A stretch of 64,000 nucleotides of DNA from an uncultured Spirochaetaceae bacterium (GTDB lineage: Bacteria > Spirochaetota > Spirochaetia > Sphaerochaetales > Sphaerochaetaceae). Location of the stretch: positions 1 to 64,000 of the forward strand of contig CALXLB010000069.1 in the NCBI GenBank assembly GCA_944389085.1. The letters are read 5' to 3'. Of the stretch, positions 1 through 8,314 are shown piece by piece. Each line of letters begins with the position of its first letter. Position 1 is the stretch's first letter. The position numbers and the translations under genes are program-made. Under the pieces are notes generated by a model. It searched no databases and was not told the origin of the DNA. It saw nothing but the letters and a program-made list of their open reading frames with translations.

Positions 1-112
1 ACTGGGACAGACTCCTGATGAAGCTCTAGGCTTAGAAGATATGTCGTCCTCAGTCCCATCAATTATATCGTTTATAACCCCATGTTATGGGATTTATTGT
101 TAGGAGGTTGAT
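1..112. other. Left-edge intergenic or gene tail
   Basis: One plus-strand frame is open from the window edge to a TAG at 101-103 and could be the last 33 codons of an upstream gene, but no family is recognisable and the peptide is too short to judge. A weak inverted repeat (CCCAT at 80-84, ATGGG at 87-91) followed by T-rich sequence could be a poor terminator. AGGAGG at 102-107 is the ribosome site of the next gene. Confidence 0.3.
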
Positions 113-955
113 ATGAAAAAAGAGTTATTGTTCGACAGAATGCTATCACTGGTTCTTATTGTTGCGATTCTTGTCTCATCCTGTTCTCTGCCGCAGTCAG
201 GTCCTGGTGCTATATCATCGACAGCATTGGTTTCTGCCTCTGGCCGTGCAATTGATATCTATCTCGATGATATCAGGAGCTTTGTCGAGGAGGATCTTGA
301 TTCAAGAGGTATTCTTGATAATGTTGATGGCTATGAAGTGGCTACACGCACAATCGGAGAAGAGAATGGCCGTGATTATCTTGAATTCACTCTGGAGACT
401 TCACGTTTTGAAAGTACTGATGATGTTTTCGCAGCCGCTGAGGGGCTTTTGCCTGATGATGAGCTGGAAGCAATAAAAGAACAGGTCTCTGAGGCAGAGA
501 CAAGATTGTTTCAGGCTGTTGAAGAAAAGGCGAGGATATTATCACCGGAACAGCAGGAGGAATTTTATAATGACCTTACTGTCCTTGTGATAAAAAGTTC
601 CGTACTCCTTACAGCTTCCATAGTCTATTCCCTTGTCCCTGATACTGTCCTATGGGGAAAGGTCACAGCCGCTTCGGCTATTGCCATTGCTTCCGGTGTT
701 CTTGCTGCCACGATCATGGCTGTTGCGGAGCATTACAGGACAGATATGGATCTGGATGAGACATTTCTGGAATGGCTTGATGATGTAGCAAAGGAGCCTG
801 CTGTTTACTGGGGGCTGGCTTCTTCTGTGATAGCAATCAGCCAGTCACTCCAGCGTGGTCCTGTCGTAACATCTATAATCCTTGCCATTTTCACAGTTTT
901 CGGTGTGACAGAAGATGCCAAAGCTATGCTGGAAAAATACAATTTCAGCGCTTGA
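113..955 (+). CDS. Hypothetical lipoprotein with C-terminal hydrophobic segments
   Basis: I do not recognise the family. The 280-residue product begins with a lysine-rich N-region, a hydrophobic stretch and a lipobox ending at Cys24 (LVSSC), so it should be lipidated and exported. Residues about 40-160 are acidic and probably helical. Two hydrophobic stretches near 168-212 and 230-262 could be membrane segments or a buried core, which is unusual for a lipoprotein. The start is supported by AGGAGG six bases upstream. It precedes peptidase T but is separated by about 40 bases holding that gene's own promoter, so it is probably a separate unit. No function can be assigned. Confidence 0.75.
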   Translation: MKKELLFDRMLSLVLIVAILVSSCSLPQSGPGAISSTALVSASGRAIDIYLDDIRSFVEEDLDSRGILDNVDGYEVATRTIGEENGRDYLEFTLETSRFESTDDVFAAAEGLLPDDELEAIKEQVSEAETRLFQAVEEKARILSPEQQEEFYNDLTVLVIKSSVLLTASIVYSLVPDTVLWGKVTAASAIAIASGVLAATIMAVAEHYRTDMDLDETFLEWLDDVAKEPAVYWGLASSVIAISQSLQRGPVVTSIILAIFTVFGVTEDAKAMLEKYNFSA

Positions 956-963
956 TGCTTCTG

Positions 964-992
964 TTCACCAATAGCGGTAAATGTGGGATAAT
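964..992 (+). promoter_or_regulatory. Promoter of pepT, leaderless layout
   Basis: TTCACC (964-969), a 17-base spacer and GATAAT (987-992) make a sigma-70-type promoter. The -10 ends six bases before the ATG at 999, so transcription should begin at or next to the start codon. There is no Shine-Dalgarno before 999. The layout recurs at several other genes in the window. Confidence 0.6.
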
Positions 993-998
993 CTCCAT

Positions 999-2216
999 AT
1001 GAGAAAATTTGCAGACCTTTTGGACAGATTCGTTTCTTATACAGCATTCGATACTATGAGCAACAGTGCTCTCTGCGGGAAAAAGCGTCCTACAGCTGAT
1101 GGTGAGGAAGAGCTTCTTCTTCATCTGAAATCAGAACTTGAGGCATTGGGGCTTGAAGTCTATTATGGTAAGGAAAAGGTAGTTGCAGGAAAACTTAAAG
1201 GCAACAGTGATGGCGAGCCTGTTGCTTTCATGGCTCATGTTGATACAGCGGATGATGTTCCAGGAAATGGTGTCAAAGCCATGGTCTGGCCTGATTATGA
1301 TGGGTCAGATATCGTTCTTGATGGTATAACAATAGAGAGAAAAACAAATCCAGATCTTGGGAATTATATCGGTGGTACTATCATAACCAGCAGCGGTGAT
1401 ACACTCCTTGGAGCTGATGATAAAGCTGGGGTTGCTATCATCATGGAAGCCCTTGGCTATCTTGTTTCCCATCCAGAGATCAGGCATCCCGATATTGAAG
1501 TCTTCTTCACCCCTGATGAAGAGACTGGCAGCGGCATGTCAGAGTTCCCATATGAGAAGATGGAAAGCCGTATCTGCTATACCTTTGATGGAGGAAGGGA
1601 AGGCGAGGTGGAGACAGAGTGTTTCAATGCAGCTTCCGTCAGATTCTCCATTCATGGTACGGTCTTCCATTTCGGAGATGCCCGTGGCCGCATGCATAAT
1701 GCCCTTACGGCTGCTGCTCATATTGTTACAGCACTTCCTGGCTCTGAGAGTCCTGAAGCAACTGATGGTCGCTATGGGTATTACTGTCCCACCGATATTA
1801 AAGGGACTGCAGGCGAAGCAGAGCTTTCCGTTATCATACGTGATTTTTCTGAAGAGAATTTCGAGCGCCGTCTGAAAGCCCTTCAGGCATTGGCGGAGTC
1901 AATCGGGCTGCTCCATGGTGTCTCCATCGAAACTGATGCTGATATCCAGTATCGGAACATGGCGAAAGCGAACAGCCAGAGGCCGGAGGCTCTTGAGGCT
2001 GTCTATAAAGCTGCGGAAAAACTGTCAATAAAGCTGGAAGAGACGCTTATCAGGGGCGGTACTGATGGAGCTGCTTTAGCTTATAATGGAATAGCCTCTC
2101 CGAATATCTTCACAGGAGCGCATAATATGCACTCACTGACAGAGTGGGTTGCTCTGGAAGCTATGGAGAGAGGAACAGAGCTCATGCTTGCCATTATAGA
2201 GGAAATGGTCCGATGA
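999..2216 (+). CDS. pepT: Peptidase T (tripeptide aminopeptidase, M20B)
   Basis: Zinc aminopeptidase that removes the N-terminal residue of tripeptides in the cytoplasm. The 405-residue product aligns along its length with the E. coli enzyme. The di-zinc ligands are visible: His80 (FMAHVDT), Asp140 (LLGADDKAG), Glu174 with the catalytic Glu beside it (TPDEETG), Asp197 (YTFDGG) and a His near 375 (FTGAHNMHS). The His that contacts substrate is kept, but HPG is changed to HFG. An ATG at 981 is in frame, but homology and the promoter ending at 992 both favour the start at 999. The stop overlaps the start of the next gene (ATGA), which implies co-translation. Confidence 0.95.
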   Translation: MRKFADLLDRFVSYTAFDTMSNSALCGKKRPTADGEEELLLHLKSELEALGLEVYYGKEKVVAGKLKGNSDGEPVAFMAHVDTADDVPGNGVKAMVWPDYDGSDIVLDGITIERKTNPDLGNYIGGTIITSSGDTLLGADDKAGVAIIMEALGYLVSHPEIRHPDIEVFFTPDEETGSGMSEFPYEKMESRICYTFDGGREGEVETECFNAASVRFSIHGTVFHFGDARGRMHNALTAAAHIVTALPGSESPEATDGRYGYYCPTDIKGTAGEAELSVIIRDFSEENFERRLKALQALAESIGLLHGVSIETDADIQYRNMAKANSQRPEALEAVYKAAEKLSIKLEETLIRGGTDGAALAYNGIASPNIFTGAHNMHSLTEWVALEAMERGTELMLAIIEEMVR

Positions 2217-3172
2217 GGAAGTTACTGCTTGTATCCCTGCTGCTGATGATTCTTTCTCCTCTTGCGGCTTCGCATATCATATCCGATGGAACACTTCCTG
2301 ATGATGTCTTGTCCTCTTTATCTGTTTCTGTCGGAAAGGAAACATGGGGGAGGGGAGATTTGGTTGCAGAAGCCTCTTCATACAGTGAAGAGCATTTTGA
2401 TGATGATCTTATTCTTGCCTCCTTCATGCTTTCATATGGTGAGAAGGAAGTTCTTCTTGAATTCAGCGGAAGCGGAAGAACTGATCTTCTGGAGTCCCTC
2501 GAAAGGGAGATACACAATCTGCTCTTCTATGAGGAATCTCTTTATAGCGATAGCGATATCATTCTCGGTTATGCTCTTCCTGCATCGTATTCAGTATCTG
2601 ATGATCTGGGGCTGAGAAGAGGTACGAGGCTGAATGCCATTGATAGTCTTGGAAAGACCAGAGCAGTCTTTGAAGTAGAGGAAACCTTTCCCTCCGCAAC
2701 TGTTCTGGAGCCTCTCTATCTTGATGTCCCATATCCAGGGATGACGCTGGAAAAGGCAGGTGCCTGGAGAGTCTCTGCAAGTGCTTCTGCGGGCTTTGAT
2801 TTCTCTTCTCCTGATATTCTTTCTATGGTTTCCATTGGACGTACTGACCTGATTTATCCATTTGTTCCGATAATAAGTGCAGCGTACAGATATTCAGATG
2901 GGAAGAACTATGCTTATGGTGGAATCGGAATTGAAGCATATCTGGATATCTGGAGGATTTTTCCAGACGTGAGTTTCACGCTTCTTGAAGAGGGGCGTAT
3001 CGGAGCTAATGCCTCTGTTCTTCTTGGAGCTTCAGATACGGGTTTTGACTGGATCGGAGTCTTTTCAGTTTTCTATGAACACAGGGCCCTGCCATCTTTT
3101 TTCTGGCGTCTCGGATACGAGAACATGCAGGGGAAACATATGTTCCTTCTCTCCATGGGAGGTGATTTTTGA
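2213..3172 (+). CDS. Hypothetical exported, possibly outer-membrane protein
   Basis: Unrecognised family of 319 residues. It opens with a clear signal peptide (MRKLLLVSLLLMILSPLAAS) without a lipobox cysteine. The second half alternates polar and hydrophobic residues, is rich in Tyr, Gly and Phe, and ends in Phe, as outer-membrane beta-barrels often do, so an outer-membrane location is inferred. The start overlaps the pepT stop in an ATGA junction. The next gene, an LPP20-like lipoprotein, begins inside its last codons, so the three are probably one transcript. The pairing with an envelope lipoprotein suggests an envelope role, but nothing more specific is supported. Confidence 0.7.
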   Translation: MRKLLLVSLLLMILSPLAASHIISDGTLPDDVLSSLSVSVGKETWGRGDLVAEASSYSEEHFDDDLILASFMLSYGEKEVLLEFSGSGRTDLLESLEREIHNLLFYEESLYSDSDIILGYALPASYSVSDDLGLRRGTRLNAIDSLGKTRAVFEVEETFPSATVLEPLYLDVPYPGMTLEKAGAWRVSASASAGFDFSSPDILSMVSIGRTDLIYPFVPIISAAYRYSDGKNYAYGGIGIEAYLDIWRIFPDVSFTLLEEGRIGANASVLLGASDTGFDWIGVFSVFYEHRALPSFFWRLGYENMQGKHMFLLSMGGDF

Positions 3173-4530
3173 AAAAGATACTTCTTCTTCTCCTCTCTCT
3201 GGTTTTTCTCTTCTCCTGCTCCTCCTTCACATCGACAGAAGGTCCCTCCTGGACAAGAGAGCCACCTCATCCGGCAGGATATGTGGTATTTGTAGGTTCT
3301 GGAGTCGGTACTGACAGTGCTTCGGCACGTGCTGCTGCTTATCGTGACATCCTTACGCAGCTGGGGGAAGGGCTGGGATATGATGCTGTCTCTCTTTATT
3401 ACAGAATATTGCTATCTACAGATTCAATACCGGATCTTGAGGCTTTCATAGTCAATACATATACAGCTCCTGCAACAGGCGGCGTCTCCTGGTTCGCTAT
3501 GCTCGAGATTCCTCAGGACCGTTATCAGAGCAGTATCAGTGCAGAATATACGGCAGCCATCGAGCGGACGGAGAGAATCGGGGATTTTCTCTCAACGGCG
3601 ATGGAGAGATATAGAGCCAACAGGGATACCGATACGATTATAGCTGTACTCAATGCGCTCTCTCTATCGCTGGATGGTGCTGTGATGGATGAGGAATATG
3701 CTCCAGAAAGGATTCTGTCCATGGCAGAGGAGTATCTTGCCAATCTTGAAATTGATGTGCAATACGGGGAAGGGGACGATGTCACTGTCCATTTAAGCAG
3801 GGCAAAAGGTATTTTCCATCCACCGGTCGTAAGTGCTCTTGTAAACGCTTCTTACCAGATGCTGGATGGAGATGGTGAATATATAGAGACATCTTTCACT
3901 TTGCTTACTGACAGCAGAGGCAATGCTCATTTCTTCAGAACAAATCCATATATGCTACGCAGCGGCAGAATCATATTTTCCGCTTCCATTCCAGATGCTC
4001 TGCTTGATGAGATAGAAGCAAAGGCTCCGGAGGGTTTCCTTGATGATTTCAAAGACCTGCTTCAGGCTTCTGCTGTAGAATACAGCTATACAGACAGCGG
4101 TATTCTATCTCCGGAGCATACTGTTGTGGGAATCGCTGAATATGCTGAGGATGGTACGGAAATCAAGGGGATGTCCGCAAAGGGAAGCTTCTCTCAGTAT
4201 CTGGAAAGTTCTTTGGCGGGAAACTATTTCATTGTCAGTGCATCCGGAGAGGATGAATCTGATGTGCTTGGTTATCTGAAGCGGACATATCCCGGAATGG
4301 ACGAGTACATCCTGCTTCGTACAGGAATAGCAGGATATGAGGATGGGGCTGGAAAAGTCTTTGCCAGAGCCGATGGCCGTCTGGCTTTCTATCATGCAGA
4401 TGATCAGGATCCTTATATCGTCAGAGAGCTTTCTGTATCCGGCAGCGGTGATGATAGGGAAGAGGCTACAGCAGCAGCCTTTTCCCGTTCTGGTACAGCT
4501 GCTGCTGGCATGTTCCTCTCAGAACTCTGA
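3169..4530 (+). CDS. LPP20-like lipoprotein
   Basis: The 453-residue product has a lipoprotein signal with lipobox Cys at residue 17. A segment near 40-75 (VGSGVGTDSASARAAAYRD) has the small, alanine-rich pattern of LPP20/FlgT-type domains, which are common in spirochaete envelope lipoproteins of uncertain function. The rest is beta-rich and unrecognised. The start is a TTG at 3169, chosen because GGGAGG lies six bases upstream and the lipobox follows. It overlaps the preceding gene by four bases. Its 3' end overlaps the convergent endonuclease IV gene by 12 bases. A second protein with the same N-terminal pattern lies at 18755-20917. Confidence 0.75.
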   Translation: MKKILLLLLSLVFLFSCSSFTSTEGPSWTREPPHPAGYVVFVGSGVGTDSASARAAAYRDILTQLGEGLGYDAVSLYYRILLSTDSIPDLEAFIVNTYTAPATGGVSWFAMLEIPQDRYQSSISAEYTAAIERTERIGDFLSTAMERYRANRDTDTIIAVLNALSLSLDGAVMDEEYAPERILSMAEEYLANLEIDVQYGEGDDVTVHLSRAKGIFHPPVVSALVNASYQMLDGDGEYIETSFTLLTDSRGNAHFFRTNPYMLRSGRIIFSASIPDALLDEIEAKAPEGFLDDFKDLLQASAVEYSYTDSGILSPEHTVVGIAEYAEDGTEIKGMSAKGSFSQYLESSLAGNYFIVSASGEDESDVLGYLKRTYPGMDEYILLRTGIAGYEDGAGKVFARADGRLAFYHADDQDPYIVRELSVSGSGDDREEATAAAFSRSGTAAAGMFLSEL

Positions 4531-5346
4531 AAGCAGTCTGATCTCTTCCTTCCACCGTGTCTCGTCCGGCGTCTCAAGGATCAGAGGAATGTTCTCTGTT
4601 GCTCTGTGCCGGACTATGGTAAGAAAGGCTTCTTTCCCGATCAGGCCCAGACCAATGCTTTCGTGTCTGTCCTTATGTGAGCTCAAAGGGACTTTCGAAT
4701 CGTTGAGGTGCATGCCGAGGAGCTTTTCTCCACCGAATCGTGATACGAAATCATCAAGGATTTTCCCGGCATGCTCTTTCACGTTATAGCCAGCTCCGAA
4801 AAGGTGCGCTGTGTCGAGCGTGAATCCGACCCTGTCTTTCTGGATGGTATATGAGAGTATCTTATCCAGTTCTTCGAAAGTCGATCCGAGTATTGTCCCG
4901 GCTCCTGCGGTGTTTTCGATGGCAATCTTTATTCCATCCACTTCTCTGAGAACTTCATCAATCATACCAGCTGAACGTTTCATCCCATCAGAGGCCTCTC
5001 CTTCTTTATATGCTCCAGGGTGGATGTTTATGACATTCAGTCCCAGTGAAGCGGTCCGTCTGGCTTCATCGATGAAGAGATTGAGGGATTTCTCTCTGAG
5101 AACTGGGTCTGGTGTTGCTGGATTGATCAGATAACCCGCATGAGGGAGTACAGAGGATGGGGAGAAGCCATATTTCTCCAGATTCTCTCTGAATGCTTCC
5201 GCATCGCTTTCTTTCAGCGCAGGAGCACTCCAGATTCTCTGATTCTTCGTGAAGATGGCGAAACCTGTTGCACCTAGTTCATGTGCACGTTCTGCAGATA
5301 GAGCTATGTTGTCTTTTATGGAGACATGGGGTCCGATGAAACGCAT
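4519..5346 (-). CDS. nfo: Endonuclease IV (AP endonuclease)
   Basis: Zinc-dependent apurinic/apyrimidinic endonuclease of base-excision repair. The 275-residue product matches the E. coli length and all metal ligands can be read: His69 (LPHAGYL), His109 (NIHPGAY), Glu144 (IENTAG), Asp178 and His181 (LDTAHLFGAGY), His213 (GMHLNDSK), Asp226 and His228 (DRHESIG) and Glu258 (LILETP). The frame extends 18 codons further upstream, but homology puts the start at MRFIGPHVS, six bases after a promoter -10 and without a ribosome site. It is divergent from the PreP peptidase and convergent with the LPP20-like gene, and so stands as a single-gene unit. Confidence 0.95.
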   Translation of the reverse strand: MRFIGPHVSIKDNIALSAERAHELGATGFAIFTKNQRIWSAPALKESDAEAFRENLEKYGFSPSSVLPHAGYLINPATPDPVLREKSLNLFIDEARRTASLGLNVINIHPGAYKEGEASDGMKRSAGMIDEVLREVDGIKIAIENTAGAGTILGSTFEELDKILSYTIQKDRVGFTLDTAHLFGAGYNVKEHAGKILDDFVSRFGGEKLLGMHLNDSKVPLSSHKDRHESIGLGLIGKEAFLTIVRHRATENIPLILETPDETRWKEEIRLLSEF

Positions 5347-5352
5347 GCTGTG

Positions 5353-5381
5353 AGGGTAGGACAGAGAGGGAGGTCTGTCAA
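5353..5381 (-). promoter_or_regulatory. Promoter of nfo, leaderless layout
   Basis: Read on the minus strand, a perfect TTGACA (5381-5376), 17 bases and TACCCT (5358-5353) are followed by exactly six bases and then the nfo ATG at 5346. No Shine-Dalgarno precedes the start. The -10 matches only 3 of 6 consensus bases, while the -35 is perfect. Confidence 0.6.
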
Positions 5382-5384
5382 CTC

Positions 5385-5413
5385 TTGAGAAACGTCGCAC
5401 TCTCGTTTATCTT
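5385..5413 (+). promoter_or_regulatory. Promoter of the PreP peptidase gene, leaderless layout
   Basis: TTGAGA (5385-5390), 17 bases and TATCTT (5408-5413), then six bases to the ATG at 5420. It overlaps the divergent nfo promoter region, so the two may compete for polymerase. The bases before the ATG are pyrimidine-rich (CTTCTTCTC), which excludes a normal ribosome site. Confidence 0.55.
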
Positions 5414-5419
5414 CTTCTC

Positions 5420-8287
5420 ATGCAGCAATTCAAAGTAGGTGACCGCTTTGCCGGCTTTATCGTGAAGAATATTTCAGCACTTCCTGACTATAAAGCTGAA
5501 GGTATATTCCTGGAACATGAGAAGACAGGTTTCATAGCATATTACGTGAAGACGGATGATAGCGAAAAGTTCTTTTCCTATACTTCTTATACCCCGCCAG
5601 AGAATAGCAAGGGTATTCCTCATATCATTGAGCACACTGTGCTCTCCGGAAGCAGGAAGTATCCTGTCAAAGATCCGTTCATGATTCTTGTGCGCAACAG
5701 CTGCAATACATTCCTCAATGCTCTGACAGGTGTTGACAGAACTTATTTCCCTGCCGCTTCCACGGTGGAAAAGGATCTGAAAAATCTTTTCTCTGTTTAT
5801 ACAGATGCGGTTTTCTCACCGCTGCTGAGGGAAGAGACATTCATGCAGGAAGGGATAAGGATATCATCTTCCGGGGGGATGCACTTTGAAGGTGTTGTCT
5901 TTTCCGAGATGCTGGGTGAAATGGCTGAGCATGAGTTCGTACTTGCTTCAGCCTCTACGAAACCGCTTTTCGGCACATCTCCGTACCAGTTTGAGTCAGG
6001 GGGAGATGCAAGGGAAATCTGCAAGCTGACATATGATGAATACCTGGATTTCTACAAAAGACATTATGTTCCAGCAAATCTTTCCCTCTTTCTCTATGGG
6101 GATATGGATATCGTACCGCTTCTTACACTTCTCGATGAGGAATATCTCTCAACGCGTGAAGCGGGGGAGAAGATAACGCGTACAGGCCTGACAGCAAGAT
6201 GGACTGAACCGCGATTATATGAGACGGTCTCTGCTGCGGAAGATGAGGAAGGATGGTCCTCTGTAATGCTTTCCTGGCTTCTTGGTGATAATGCGAAGCC
6301 GGGAGAGAGCACTCTCCTGTCGCTCATTGTCGATATCCTTCTCGGGTCTCCTGGCTGTCCTCTTTATAAAGCTATTGCTGAGTCTGATCTTGGCAAGGAT
6401 CTTTCTACAGAGAGCGGTATGAGTTCAAGCTATCGGGAACTGGTGTTCTCTGCAGGTTTCTCATCCTCTGATCCTTCAGATGCCAGAAAAATCGAAGCAT
6501 TCATACTCTCGGCCCTCAGGGAGATTGCTTCAAGAGGGCTGGACAGGAAAGCTGTGGAAGCGGCTATAAGGAGAATGGAGTTCTCACTGAAGGAGATTCC
6601 CGGCGGAATCCCGCAGGGAATGAGACTCTTCTTCCAGGCAGAGAAAGGTCTGACCTTCGGGACAGATCCGGCACTCTTTCTTTCCCCTTCAGCTGTGATT
6701 GAGGATATAAGGAAGGCCTGGAAGGATAATCCACGCTTCTTTGAAGACTGGATCATGGATAATCTTGTAGATAATCCACACAGGCTTCTTACGATTGTCC
6801 GCAAGGATCCGGGCGAAGGGAAGGCCATCGAGGAAGCTATTGGAAAAGTACTTGAAGAGCGCAGGAATGAGTACTCGGAAGAAAAGGAGAAGCGTTTCAA
6901 TGTTTTCCAGACAACTCCTGATTCTCCTGCTTCTGTGGCTTCGATTCCGCGCCTTACCAGGGAGGACCTGCCGTATTCATTCGATAGGATAGGACACACA
7001 TACATAGATGGAGTTGTGGCAGCTCCTATGGCCTCAGGAGGAATTGTCTATACAGATCTTGTCTTCGATATCTCTGATTTCAGCTACAGAGAGCTGGATG
7101 CAGTAAATGTCCTTGCTAGGCTTTTTTCCATGTGTAATCTGCCTGATATGAACTATTCGGATTTCTCTACAGCTCTGCGTTTCGTCTCCGGTGGATATGC
7201 TTTTTATGTTGAATCCGGTTCAACTTCCGATGGAAAGGAGAAAGTTTTCTTTGTCTGCCGATTGAAGTCCTTGCCTGATCTGCAGTGGGAAGGTCTGGAT
7301 CTTTTTATGAAGCTGCTGTTTGAAGGAATCATCACAGATGAGGCGAGAATCAAGGCGGCCTTGACAGATATCTCGACTGATTTCTCCAGTTCTGTGGTAC
7401 AGAGCGGTCATACATATGCATCGGCTCTGGCAGCTTCTGCGCTTTCTCCTTCGCTTTATATTGGAGAAAGGCTTTCAGGCGTCACCTGCTGGTATACGAT
7501 TGCACAGATGCTGAACGGAGACCTGAAGGCATTGGGCAAGGAGATGGAAGATGTAAGGGCAAGAATGCTTGCGAGAGAGCGGATGATGATCCATGTGACA
7601 ACGGATAGCGATCTTATTGGAAGAGCTGTCGATACAGCTTCATCATTCAGAGGCCGGTTCCCGGAAGGCAGAGGTGTTGGAAAGTATGAGCATGTCTTGC
7701 CGCCTTCTGCCCGTTTCAAGGCCCGTACACTCTCTTCATCTGTTTCATTCACCGCCATCTCCTGCCGGGCTCCCGGATTCTCTGATCCGCTTTCTTCCAA
7801 GGAGAGAATATTCCTTTCCATTATTTCCCAGACATTCCTCTGGACTGCTGTGAGAGAGAAAGGGGGCGCATATGGAGCGGGAGCTTATCTTGATAACTGT
7901 GAGCGTATCTTCACTTTCTATTCATACCGCGATCCGCGCCTTGATGACACGATAAAGGATTTCCTTGCCTCAGGAACAGAGAGCGGTATCACCGCAGAAA
8001 GGCTGGAAGATGCTGTAATCGGAGTACTTGCCAGAGATCTGAAGCCTATGGCTCCTGCTGTCCGTTCTCTTGTGGATATCAGGCGGCTTCTTTATCGTAT
8101 CAGCGATAGCGAAAGAGAGCGTATCAGGAAGGAGATTCTCTCTCTGTCTGTTGAAGATGTGCAGGAAGGGGGCAGAAAGCTGAAAGAGGAGCTGGATGAG
8201 GGATGCTGGATGGCAGCCTGCATCGGGGATAAAAAAGCGGTTGAGGCCTCTGAATTTCCGTGGCAGGCAGAGAGTCTGCCTCTGTAA
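5420..8287 (+). CDS. PreP/Cym1-type M16C metallopeptidase
   Basis: Large M16C zinc peptidase of the presequence-protease family, which degrades short unfolded peptides inside a closed chamber. At 955 residues it has the usual four-domain size. The inverted zinc motif HxxEH is at 68-72 (HIIEH) and is followed by the family-typical GSRKYPVKDPF. A distal Glu ligand lies near residue 160 (VFSEMLGEMAEHE). The C-terminal half has the YGAGAYLDNC-type substrate-binding loop. No signal peptide is seen, so it should act in the cytoplasm. The start is fixed by the family-typical N-terminus (FKVGDRFAGF) and the promoter six bases upstream. It is the only gene in its unit before glpK's own promoter. Confidence 0.92.
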   Translation: MQQFKVGDRFAGFIVKNISALPDYKAEGIFLEHEKTGFIAYYVKTDDSEKFFSYTSYTPPENSKGIPHIIEHTVLSGSRKYPVKDPFMILVRNSCNTFLNALTGVDRTYFPAASTVEKDLKNLFSVYTDAVFSPLLREETFMQEGIRISSSGGMHFEGVVFSEMLGEMAEHEFVLASASTKPLFGTSPYQFESGGDAREICKLTYDEYLDFYKRHYVPANLSLFLYGDMDIVPLLTLLDEEYLSTREAGEKITRTGLTARWTEPRLYETVSAAEDEEGWSSVMLSWLLGDNAKPGESTLLSLIVDILLGSPGCPLYKAIAESDLGKDLSTESGMSSSYRELVFSAGFSSSDPSDARKIEAFILSALREIASRGLDRKAVEAAIRRMEFSLKEIPGGIPQGMRLFFQAEKGLTFGTDPALFLSPSAVIEDIRKAWKDNPRFFEDWIMDNLVDNPHRLLTIVRKDPGEGKAIEEAIGKVLEERRNEYSEEKEKRFNVFQTTPDSPASVASIPRLTREDLPYSFDRIGHTYIDGVVAAPMASGGIVYTDLVFDISDFSYRELDAVNVLARLFSMCNLPDMNYSDFSTALRFVSGGYAFYVESGSTSDGKEKVFFVCRLKSLPDLQWEGLDLFMKLLFEGIITDEARIKAALTDISTDFSSSVVQSGHTYASALAASALSPSLYIGERLSGVTCWYTIAQMLNGDLKALGKEMEDVRARMLARERMMIHVTTDSDLIGRAVDTASSFRGRFPEGRGVGKYEHVLPPSARFKARTLSSSVSFTAISCRAPGFSDPLSSKERIFLSIISQTFLWTAVREKGGAYGAGAYLDNCERIFTFYSYRDPRLDDTIKDFLASGTESGITAERLEDAVIGVLARDLKPMAPAVRSLVDIRRLLYRISDSERERIRKEILSLSVEDVQEGGRKLKEELDEGCWMAACIGDKKAVEASEFPWQAESLPL

Positions 8288-8298
8288 GTTTTTTATTG

Positions 8299-8307
8299 TG
8301 ATATAAT
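8299..8307 (+). promoter_or_regulatory. Extended -10 promoter of glpK
   Basis: TGATATAAT at 8299-8307 is an extended -10 element (TGn plus a perfect TATAAT). No good -35 is visible, which is expected for extended -10 promoters. Seven bases separate it from the ATG at 8315 and there is no Shine-Dalgarno, so the mRNA should be leaderless or nearly so. Confidence 0.6.
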
Positions 8308-8314
8308 TCTTTCT

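Noticed and set aside
2-103. Open frame at the left edge as the end of an upstream gene
   Set aside because: Only 33 codons are visible, no family can be recognised, and it would end in the ribosome site of the next gene. Kept only as a note on the edge region.
981-998. Upstream ATG at 981 as the pepT start
   Set aside because: It would add six residues outside the family alignment and lies within the predicted promoter before its -10.
5873-5878. Six-G run in the PreP gene as another phase-variation tract
   Set aside because: Six Gs also occur at other coding sites (for example near 8632 and 28466). The frame is intact there and the run encodes conserved-looking glycine codons, so it is below a meaningful length.
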